64,000 nucleotides of DNA from Candidatus Peregrinibacteria bacterium GW2011_GWA2_33_10 (GTDB taxonomy: Bacteria; Patescibacteriota; Gracilibacteria; UBA1369; GWC2-33-13). The notes under the pieces were generated by a model. The model did not search any database and had not been told where the DNA came from. It saw only the letters and a program-made list of their open reading frames with translations. The stretch is from the NCBI GenBank assembly GCA_000989565.1, contig LBOO01000002.1, positions 1 through 64,000 of the forward strand, in the 5' to 3' direction. This document shows positions 10,819-19,166 of the stretch, piece after piece (position 1 is the stretch's first letter; each line of letters opens with the position of its first letter). Made by a program: the position numbers and the translations under genes.

Positions 10819-11682
10819 ATGAAAAAGATAAAAATTTTAAGTTTAATAATTATCTTATTATTGCCTTTCCTGCTTTATATTTATTATCAAAAAAGCAGTA
10901 ACGGTTATTTGAAAATACATTTTTTATCCGTTGGACAGGGAGATTCTGCTTTAATCACTTCTCCTTCAAATAAAAATATACTCGTCGACGGAGGACCGAA
11001 CAATGATTTGATAAGAGAATTAGGAAAATTTTTACCGTTTTTTGAGCGCCGAATTGATTTAATAATATTGTCCCATCCTGATAGTGATCATTTATTCGGT
11101 TTAATTGAAGTTTTAAAAAGATATGAGATAGGCAAAATTTTATTAACGGGCATTAATGTTAATACTCCTGAATATATGGAATTTTTGAGAATAATTGAAG
11201 AGAAAAACATTCATATAATAATAGCTGAGGATGATGAAGATTTTTTAATAGATAATATTTTTATAGATATCCATTTGCCGCGGGAAAACATAGCTCAAAA
11301 ATCATTTGCGAATACAAATGACACTTCCATAGTTTTTTCCATGCATTATGGCGAAAATATAATTTTATTTCCCGGAGATATTGAAGAAAAAATGGAACAG
11401 GAGTTACTCCTTGAAAATCCCGACTTGGAAACTGATATAATTAAAATAAGCCACCATGGAAGCAATACCTCAACCCAAGAAGAATTTTTGGAAAAAATAA
11501 AACCCGATTTCGCCATAATATCATGCGGGCTTTATAATCAATTTTCTCATCCTCATCCTGATTTGATAAAAAGATTAATCCTCCAAAATATCCGCGTTTA
11601 TCGTACGGATTATCAGGGAAATATAACGTTTATATTGGATAAAGAGAAAATAATAAAAATAGATACGGAATTCAGCTATTAG
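10819..11682 (+). CDS. ComEC-like metallo-beta-lactamase-fold hydrolase
   Basis: N-terminal TM; HFLSVGQGDSALITSPSNKNILVDGGP, LSHPDSDHLFGL, KISHHGSNTST. Confidence 0.85.
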   Translation: MKKIKILSLIIILLLPFLLYIYYQKSSNGYLKIHFLSVGQGDSALITSPSNKNILVDGGPNNDLIRELGKFLPFFERRIDLIILSHPDSDHLFGLIEVLKRYEIGKILLTGINVNTPEYMEFLRIIEEKNIHIIIAEDDEDFLIDNIFIDIHLPRENIAQKSFANTNDTSIVFSMHYGENIILFPGDIEEKMEQELLLENPDLETDIIKISHHGSNTSTQEEFLEKIKPDFAIISCGLYNQFSHPHPDLIKRLILQNIRVYRTDYQGNITFILDKEKIIKIDTEFSY

Positions 11683-11683
11683 G

Positions 11684-11723
11684 GAGTGTTCAAAAAGTCC
11701 CGGATGGCACTTTTTGAACACTC
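11684..11723. terminator. bidirectional hairpin between convergent genes
   Basis: 15-bp perfect arms GAGTGTTCAAAAAGT / ACTTTTTGAACACTC around CCCGGATGGC. Confidence 0.75.
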
Positions 11724-12980
11724 TCAATTAACTCTTTGTATTTTTGCGCCTAAATTATTTAACTTTTCGTCCAATCTCTCATATCCTCGGTCAATATAAT
11801 TGATATTTGTAATTTCAGTTACACCGTCAGCAATTAATGAAGCCAAAACCATGGCTGCTCCGGCACGAATATCACAACTTGCGATAGAGCATCCCTTTAG
11901 TTTAGTAGGGCCATCAATGTATGCCACATAAGGATTGGATATATTTATCTTCGCCCCCATTTTTTCCAGTTCAAATAAATAATTAAGCCTTCCTTCAAAC
12001 AATGTTTCAAAAATCATACTTCTACCCTCAATTTGAGTTAATAAAACCGCAAATGGAGCTTGTAAATCAGTGGCAAATCCGGGAAAAACAGCAGTTTGCA
12101 ATTTTTCAATACTATTAAGTTTTTTCCATTTATAAAAATAAACTTTATTGTTTTTAATCTCAAAGTTTGCCCCAACTTCCTTTAATTTTTGCCAAAAACT
12201 ATCTAACTGTTTTTCCACTACATTATTGATAACAATTTCACTGTTTGTAATTACTGCCGCAATAGAAAAAGTACCCGCTTCCAAATAATCTGAAGTAATA
12301 CTGTGTGATGCCCCATTTAACTCTTCTACTCCCTCAATCTCTAAAAAATGAGTCCCTATACCCTTAATTTTTGCCCCCATTTTATTTAAAAATACACAAA
12401 GATCCTGCACATGCGGTTCACATGCTGCCAAGCGAATTTCAGTTTTTCCTAGGGCCAAAACACTTGCCAATATAGCATTTTCCGTTGCTGTAACGCTTGT
12501 TTCCGGCATAATAATTACATTCCCTTTTAGAGTTTTAACTTTTGCTTTCAAGCTATTACTGGAATCTGAAAAATTGACACCAAGCCGGTTTAAAGCATAA
12601 ATATGAGGATAAACCGTTCTTTTTCCAAGGACACATCCACCCGGAAAATCAATTTCAATTTCTTTGTTTCGAGCCACTAAAGAACCTAAAAGTAAAATGG
12701 AAGCCCTCATTCTTCTGGCTAAATGATCATGAATGCGTTCTTTGGAAATTCTTTTCGCGTGAATGCTTAAAATTCCATCTTTAAATTCCGCTTCCGCGCC
12801 TATACTTTTAATAATTTGAATAAAGCTGTGTACATCGGCAATATCCGGAACATTTGACAACACGCATTTCTCGGAAGTTAAAAGACAAGCGGAAATAATA
12901 GGCAAAGTCGCGTTTTTAGAACCGCTTACGTTTACTGACCCGCTTAATTTTTGCCCGCCTTTAACTATAAATTTTGACAT
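11724..12980 (-). CDS. murA: UDP-N-acetylglucosamine 1-carboxyvinyltransferase
   Basis: FIVKGGQKLSGSVNVSGSKNATLPIISACLLT..; EPSP-synthase fold; full length. Confidence 0.95.
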   Translation of the reverse strand: MSKFIVKGGQKLSGSVNVSGSKNATLPIISACLLTSEKCVLSNVPDIADVHSFIQIIKSIGAEAEFKDGILSIHAKRISKERIHDHLARRMRASILLLGSLVARNKEIEIDFPGGCVLGKRTVYPHIYALNRLGVNFSDSSNSLKAKVKTLKGNVIIMPETSVTATENAILASVLALGKTEIRLAACEPHVQDLCVFLNKMGAKIKGIGTHFLEIEGVEELNGASHSITSDYLEAGTFSIAAVITNSEIVINNVVEKQLDSFWQKLKEVGANFEIKNNKVYFYKWKKLNSIEKLQTAVFPGFATDLQAPFAVLLTQIEGRSMIFETLFEGRLNYLFELEKMGAKINISNPYVAYIDGPTKLKGCSIASCDIRAGAAMVLASLIADGVTEITNINYIDRGYERLDEKLNNLGAKIQRVN

Positions 12981-13110
12981 CCAAAAAAAATTAAATTGCG
13001 AAAGATATTATAAACCAAATAAAAAAAATACCAAATTTAATTGATTGCCGGATTTGCCATGCCTGAAAATTTTATTTATTGTTAAGGCTGATAAGATTTA
13101 AAATTAAGTT

Positions 13111-15306
13111 ATGAAAAAATATTCACATCAAATAAACATCTATATCCTCTCAGTTATTTTATTTCTCACCCCTCTTCTTTTTCATCCTTATTTGAACCTG
13201 ACGTTTGAGCTGCCAAAAGTCATATTTCTGCGAATTGCCATCTCAATCTGCGCCATAATTTTACTTCTCCGGTTAAAAAATAATAATCAAGTATCATTAC
13301 CATCTTTAAAACAAAATAAATTTTTTTATTATCTTTTTCTCTCTTATATTTTGTTGACTATCATTGGTACATTATTTTCAGTCGCGCCAAGTTTAAGTTT
13401 TTTCGGCTCTTATTACCGTCAGCTAGGATTATTGACTTTTATTCACTTATTCATTTTATTTTTTTTGCTTATCAGCAATCCCCTGCTTACCGAACAGAAA
13501 AATATTCTATTTTATTCCATTCTAAGTAGCGGCTTTTTGGTTTCTATCTATGGAATTTTTCAAAAATTCGGTTCCGGCATTCTCTCCGGCTGGAATTCTG
13601 AGAGCTTTTTAGGACGAACATTCGCGACAATGGGCCACCCCAACTTTCTAGGTCAATTTCTAATTATGACCATTATAGTAAATTTAATTTTAATATTTAC
13701 AGAAAAGCGGAAAATCCTTTTAAGCTTGCTTCTTCTTCCTCAAATCTCAACCTTAATTTTTACCCTTGGCAGATCTTCAATTCTAGGTTTACTTGGCGGA
13801 TTATTTGTCATGTTTCTATTATATTCTTATTTCTATAAACCGAAATTGCTTAGATATAGTTTTGTTTTTGTCATAATTGGAGTTTTTATTATATCCATCG
13901 TAAATTTAATGCCCCAAAATCAATTGGTTCAAAAATCTCCTCTAAAAAGAATCGTATTGTCCGGAGAAAATTTAAGATCCATCAAATCCCGATTTTATAT
14001 CTGGCCGACTGCGATTAAAATAATAAAAGAGTATCCTGTATTTGGTGCGGGATTGGAGACCTTTTCCATTACTTTCCCTAAATACCAGCCCAAAGAATTA
14101 TTGGAATTGGAAGTCTACACGGAAACAGCTGATCGCGCTCACAATGAAATATTGGATAATCTCTTAAATATAGGAATTTTAGGCACCCTCATTTATTATT
14201 CTTTGATTCTATTTTTACTCGTTGAAAGTGTTATTTATCTTAAAAACAATAAAAATATCAAAGAATCGTACGTAATAATCGGCTTGATTGGAATAATTAT
14301 TTCCCAAATAATCGCTAATCAATTTGGTTTCCCCACTGTAACACACTTATTATATTTTTGGACTGCTTCAGCATTGCTTTTTGTTTTAATAAACAAAAAA
14401 GAAGAATACAAAATCAAATATTTAACTTTGCCTTATATAAAAAACAGTCTGATAGTAGTGTGCCTTTTCTTTATTTTAATTAACATCTATAAATATAATT
14501 TTACAAATATATCCGCAGATGCGTCATTTAAAAGAGCTCAAGCATTCGCTCATTTCAACAATAACGATCAATCTTATCGAGAATATGAAAAAAGCATAAA
14601 AAAATTTCCATATCAAAATATATATTATCTATATGGTAGTTTTGAAGCATTATCATTTTCTAAATACCTTCCTTCAATAACAGAAAGAGAAAAATATCTT
14701 AAAGCTGCCGAAGAAATGGCTAAAAAAGCTGTTATTTTTACAAATTCACACGATTTCAATCCTTTCATGCTTTTAGGTGAAATTTATATTTCGTATTCTT
14801 TTTTGGATGGACTCTCTCCTAAAGAACAAAATCAAAATATCCAAAAAAGTCTCCAATCTTATCAGAAAGGTCTTGAACTCGCGCCTTTAAATCCTCGTTT
14901 GCTGCGTAGTTACGGATACTCGCTCTATCAATTGGGCGATTATCAAAATTCCATAAAAACATATCAAAAATTACTTCAAATAAGTCCTCCATATTGGGAA
15001 TGGGATTTAACTTCAAAATCTCAGGAAGAAAAAGATAAAGCCAGAATATTTTACAAAATAAATCCTGATTTTAATGAAAATTTTCTTTACATGGCCCGCT
15101 CTTACGCGCGTCTCAAAGATTATCAAAATGCTCTAAAATATCTCAATTTTGCGCCCTATGATATTGATACTCTTTCTACTTATGCCACAATTTATGCTGT
15201 GTTGGGAGATAAAAAAGAAGCTATGGATTATCTGAAAAAAGCATTGGAACTAGAGCCGAATAATCAACTCATTTTAGATAATTTAAAAATTTTAGAATCA
15301 CAATAA
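13111..15306 (+). CDS. O-antigen ligase (Wzy/WaaL-like) with C-terminal TPR repeats
   Basis: Multiple TMs, ligase motif region (IIKEYPVFGAGLETF.. RAHNEILDNLLNIGILG), C-terminal TPRs. Confidence 0.85.
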   Translation: MKKYSHQINIYILSVILFLTPLLFHPYLNLTFELPKVIFLRIAISICAIILLLRLKNNNQVSLPSLKQNKFFYYLFLSYILLTIIGTLFSVAPSLSFFGSYYRQLGLLTFIHLFILFFLLISNPLLTEQKNILFYSILSSGFLVSIYGIFQKFGSGILSGWNSESFLGRTFATMGHPNFLGQFLIMTIIVNLILIFTEKRKILLSLLLLPQISTLIFTLGRSSILGLLGGLFVMFLLYSYFYKPKLLRYSFVFVIIGVFIISIVNLMPQNQLVQKSPLKRIVLSGENLRSIKSRFYIWPTAIKIIKEYPVFGAGLETFSITFPKYQPKELLELEVYTETADRAHNEILDNLLNIGILGTLIYYSLILFLLVESVIYLKNNKNIKESYVIIGLIGIIISQIIANQFGFPTVTHLLYFWTASALLFVLINKKEEYKIKYLTLPYIKNSLIVVCLFFILINIYKYNFTNISADASFKRAQAFAHFNNNDQSYREYEKSIKKFPYQNIYYLYGSFEALSFSKYLPSITEREKYLKAAEEMAKKAVIFTNSHDFNPFMLLGEIYISYSFLDGLSPKEQNQNIQKSLQSYQKGLELAPLNPRLLRSYGYSLYQLGDYQNSIKTYQKLLQISPPYWEWDLTSKSQEEKDKARIFYKINPDFNENFLYMARSYARLKDYQNALKYLNFAPYDIDTLSTYATIYAVLGDKKEAMDYLKKALELEPNNQLILDNLKILESQ

Positions 15307-15493
15307 AATTTTTTATAAACATGATTAGAGTATAATATTAAAAAAAATCATGCGGTTTTTTATGTGACTAAAATATTAAAATTGTAATAACTTTTTAATA
15401 TGAACGTTAATAAATTAGACAAGATAAAAAAAATAATATAAATTAACCCCCTATGATCTTAAAATATATAAATTTATTATTTAACTAAAAAAT

Positions 15494-17236
15494 ATGAAAA
15501 GTCCGAAACGAATTATCTCTGCCGGATTAGCCACTATCATCTTAATGGCGCTTTTTGTCATCCCAAACGCCAAGGCAGTCCAAGGTGTGCGAGTTGCGCG
15601 AACTTCTACTACAGTCGCTAAATCTTTTGATTTAGAAGTTGTAAATTTAGAAGTAACTCCGGAAAATCCGCAAATTGGAGAAAGAATAGATATTGCTGCC
15701 AGAATTTTAAACAAAGGAACACAAACTATACCTGCATTCACAGTTGAAGCTTACGACCAAACCGGCTGGAAAACCTTTGGTGCTGGTGCATTAATTCAAC
15801 CAGGTCAAACCAGAGTTGTTCATATGGAATTAATGACAACCAATTTAAATAAACAACAAATTCTATATACAAATCCACATAAATTTAAAGTTGTTGTTGA
15901 TCCAAGAAATTTAATTAAAGAATTGGATGAAGAAAATAATGTTGGGTATGTTGAAATCGTAGTTTCTGATCCTGAAAAGGAACAAAATATCTTACCAACT
16001 GAATTTAAAGTCCATGACTCAGTAGATTATAATAGACAAAAAAGTGTAATATTGTCATGGTACGAAGCTGCCTCTGACGTAAATTATAATATCCGATATT
16101 ATACACGTCCTCTCTGGCAAGCCGAGGAAACTTATGGAATGAAATTTTATTCCATGAGCAATGAGCAAGGATTTAAATATTCAATGCCCGAAGAAAATTT
16201 GAGTGAAGATTATAAAAATACTGTAAAAGATTGGCCGGAAGCAAACTTCAATTACCACGTTTACACAGCAGCAACTGGCTATCACGCGGCTGAATTTTTT
16301 GTATCAGATGAAAAAATAAATGAATTTGCGATAGTTGCGGAAAAGAATGGAAATCAGCAAATCGGACCTGAAATAAGATTTTATTATATGACTCCGGAAT
16401 TAAGAGTTACTAATCTTCGCCCAACACCTAGTTCAGGTTTAAATGATGAAGTCACATTGACTTGGACAGATGCGTCAAAATCAAATGATTCCACATGGCA
16501 CGAATTAAAATATTATTCCTCGAGTGATGGGAATCCTTTCAATATGCAATATTACAGTTGGTCAGTAACTAGCAATGGATTACGTTATTATGATTTTAAT
16601 GATGCAGCTAATGATGAATTAAAAGAAAATTTATATAAATTTCAAAATTATTATTTTGAAGAATCGTATGAGGATGGTGTGTATTATTCTAGAAAAGGGC
16701 ACAAAAACTCAGGAGTATTTGTTGTAATTACACATGACAATATCACTGGCCGACAAGAAATAAGTAATGTAATTGGTATAGATGCCGTAGATAATCAGTG
16801 GGATAAGGATATAACCCACGCGTGGGCAGCTAAGATGATCGCTGAAGATCTTCATTATGTATTACAACCTTGCGAAGAACAGCCTTTCTCTGATGTACCG
16901 ATTAATGATTACTATTGCCCTGCCATTCAAAAATTAAAAAATTTAGGTGTATTACAAGGATATCAGGACGGAACTTTTAAGCCTTATGAAGCCTACACCA
17001 GAGTAGAAATTGCCAAAATTTTATTCGCTGCGTATGAAATTCAGGCTCCGGAACAATATGCCCATTATTTTAATGATGTTAAACCAGAAACTTGGTTTTT
17101 TACATATGTAGAATCCTTACAAAACGAAATTTATAAAAAAACACCATGGAATATTGGTTATCAAGATGGATCATATAGACCAGCTGATAAAGTATATTTT
17201 AATTGGTTCACACAATTACTCAATGATTTGGAATAA
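15494..17236 (+). CDS. CARDB + S-layer homology (SLH) surface protein
   Basis: Signal peptide, CARDB-like N-terminus (VTPENPQIGERIDIAARILNKGTQTIPAFTVEAYDQTGW), C-terminal SLH repeats (FSDVPINDYYCPAIQKLKNLGVLQGYQDGTFKPYEAYTRVEIAKIL). Confidence 0.85.
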   Translation: MKSPKRIISAGLATIILMALFVIPNAKAVQGVRVARTSTTVAKSFDLEVVNLEVTPENPQIGERIDIAARILNKGTQTIPAFTVEAYDQTGWKTFGAGALIQPGQTRVVHMELMTTNLNKQQILYTNPHKFKVVVDPRNLIKELDEENNVGYVEIVVSDPEKEQNILPTEFKVHDSVDYNRQKSVILSWYEAASDVNYNIRYYTRPLWQAEETYGMKFYSMSNEQGFKYSMPEENLSEDYKNTVKDWPEANFNYHVYTAATGYHAAEFFVSDEKINEFAIVAEKNGNQQIGPEIRFYYMTPELRVTNLRPTPSSGLNDEVTLTWTDASKSNDSTWHELKYYSSSDGNPFNMQYYSWSVTSNGLRYYDFNDAANDELKENLYKFQNYYFEESYEDGVYYSRKGHKNSGVFVVITHDNITGRQEISNVIGIDAVDNQWDKDITHAWAAKMIAEDLHYVLQPCEEQPFSDVPINDYYCPAIQKLKNLGVLQGYQDGTFKPYEAYTRVEIAKILFAAYEIQAPEQYAHYFNDVKPETWFFTYVESLQNEIYKKTPWNIGYQDGSYRPADKVYFNWFTQLLNDLE

Positions 17237-17267
17237 AGTATATCTAAGACAAAAATAAGAATTAATT

Positions 17268-17308
17268 AAAAAAGATCCCATAAAACTTATGTAAGGGGTC
17301 TTTTTTTA
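17268..17308 (+). terminator. intrinsic terminator
   Basis: AAAAAAGATCCC...GGGGTCTTTTTTT hairpin after the SLH gene. Confidence 0.75.
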
Positions 17309-17683
17309 ATCTAACGATGTTGACGAAGTCTGCATCAAATAAGAGTAAGCCACAATTATAAATATCACTAAAAATATAAATCCTAATACCGCCTGAAAAA
17401 TACCTCTCCATGATTTTTGCGCTTCTTCTTGATTGCCTCTCGAAAGAATTAACTTGAAACCTGAATAAATAATTACTCCAGCAACAACCGGTGCAATTAA
17501 AAAAGGCGCAATTCTAAACAAATCAAAGAAAAACACTTTTAAATTTTCATAACCTGAAGACATCGTGACCTCTTCTGGATTTTGCAAGGCATCTTCAGGA
17601 ATTTCTAAATTTTGAGCAAGAACTTTAAAAATCAAGTAAAACATTTTTTCATTTATTGTATAAATTATTATAAAAAATGGCAT
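17306..17683 (-). CDS. small two-TM VirB2/TrbC-like pilin-type protein
   Basis: Two hydrophobic helices with GVIIYSGFKLILSRGNQEEAQKSWRGIFQAVLGFIFL, matching the pattern of the 36404 protein. Confidence 0.55.
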   Translation of the reverse strand: MPFFIIIYTINEKMFYLIFKVLAQNLEIPEDALQNPEEVTMSSGYENLKVFFFDLFRIAPFLIAPVVAGVIIYSGFKLILSRGNQEEAQKSWRGIFQAVLGFIFLVIFIIVAYSYLMQTSSTSLD

Positions 17684-17814
17684 GAATTAAAGCAATTCAT
17701 ATAAGTTTTGTAATTCAAAAAAGGTTTGACATGTAAGGCCAATTATTTTTCGATATCATTGAATGTAAACAGTAATTATGCTATCATATAAAGATTTGTT
17801 AAACAAAAATACAA

Positions 17815-18318
17815 ATGGAAAAAAATAAAAGATTAATAATTATCGTAATCGCGGGAATAGTTATTACAATAATTTTAGGAATTATAAGCGATTGGAAATA
17901 TTATGGATTAACTGATGTATTTACCATTAAAGAAGAAGAAAAAAAAATGTTTAAGGAAATACAACCTCAAATTAGAGAACCCAAAAAACCGAATTTGATT
18001 ATAGAAAATGTTTTTATAACGCCAAAAGAACCTAAAGTTTCCGATATAATCGGCATTGTGGCTAAAATAAAAAATATAGGAGAACAAGATATAGATGAAT
18101 TTAAAATTAAATTCAGAGACCAAGACAGCTGGGGAGCTACAAAAACCACCTTCATAAAAGGAGATTTATATCGCTATGTCAAAGTGGAATTAAAAGCATT
18201 GGATGTCCATATTGGAGAGCATAATTTAAAAGTTGAAATTGATACGAAAAAACAAGTTGATGAAGAGAATGAAGAGGATAATGTCTTTGAAACGGCTTTC
18301 CAAGTCTTACCTAATTAA
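17815..18318 (+). CDS. membrane-anchored CARDB-domain protein
   Basis: N-terminal TM; NLIIENVFITPKEPKVSDIIGIVAKIKNIGEQDIDEFKIKFRDQDSWG.. CARDB-like. Confidence 0.7.
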   Translation: MEKNKRLIIIVIAGIVITIILGIISDWKYYGLTDVFTIKEEEKKMFKEIQPQIREPKKPNLIIENVFITPKEPKVSDIIGIVAKIKNIGEQDIDEFKIKFRDQDSWGATKTTFIKGDLYRYVKVELKALDVHIGEHNLKVEIDTKKQVDEENEEDNVFETAFQVLPN

Positions 18319-18343
18319 AAAACAAAAATAAAAATAAAAAAGG

Positions 18344-18373
18344 AAGAAGGGCTTTAATCTTTAAGCCCTTCTT
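18344..18373. terminator. bidirectional terminator between convergent genes
   Basis: AAGAAGGGCTT-loop-AAGCCCTTCTT. Confidence 0.8.
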
Positions 18374-18381
18374 TCGAATAA

Positions 18382-19098
18382 TTATTTATAAACCGCGATG
18401 ATTCTATTTTCCCCTCTCTCAATAAATTGCGGATTAAAATCATGAATATTATCGATCAACACATCATATCTATATTTAAAATTCTCACCTTTTTTAGTTC
18501 CCACATCATGGGTAATAAAATTCTGTTCGTCATAACCTTTGATTACCAGCATGTGATAATAGGGACCGGGAGGATTGTAATATGGATTTCCTATATTCCG
18601 TCCGGCTAAAGGAACAATAACTATGCCTTCATTATTTAATATTTTTTTAATTGTATTGATATTGGCATTTGAGACAATCTCAGTATTTTTATAATTATAA
18701 AAAGTATTAATAATCTCATTTGTTTTAGAAACACTAGTATCTTCATAATAACCAAAATTCTCTTTTTCAAAATTAACGATTTTTAGAAGTTCTTCATGAA
18801 ATTCATCTAAAGTCATTGTTCTATTTAGAATATAATTCATTGCTAAAATTATTGAAGATTCCTCACAAGCTTCTTGATAAGGCAAACTCCAATCACCGGT
18901 AGGAGCTTGAGAAAAAAATTGTAATTTATGATCAAAAGTTTCTTTGATTTCATTTGAAATAAACTTTTTCATTGTCGATAAATCAGCCAAAATATTCTGA
19001 GGTTTTTTAAAAACAATTTCTTCATTATTTGAATATTTAAACCCCTCAAACCCTATAATTAACAAAACTATTAAAATAATTCCTTTTTTCCCAAACAT
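18382..19098 (-). CDS. C39-like peptidase, membrane-anchored/secreted
   Basis: Signal anchor; DWSLPYQEACEESSIILAMNYI (Cys), PYYHMLVIKGYDEQNFITHDVGTKKGENFKYRYDVL (His/Asp). Confidence 0.75.
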   Translation of the reverse strand: MFGKKGIILIVLLIIGFEGFKYSNNEEIVFKKPQNILADLSTMKKFISNEIKETFDHKLQFFSQAPTGDWSLPYQEACEESSIILAMNYILNRTMTLDEFHEELLKIVNFEKENFGYYEDTSVSKTNEIINTFYNYKNTEIVSNANINTIKKILNNEGIVIVPLAGRNIGNPYYNPPGPYYHMLVIKGYDEQNFITHDVGTKKGENFKYRYDVLIDNIHDFNPQFIERGENRIIAVYK

Positions 19099-19166
19099 AC
19101 AGACTCAAAATTAATTGTATGACACATACTAAAACATCGCTTGAATAAAATCAATAATCAAATTTT

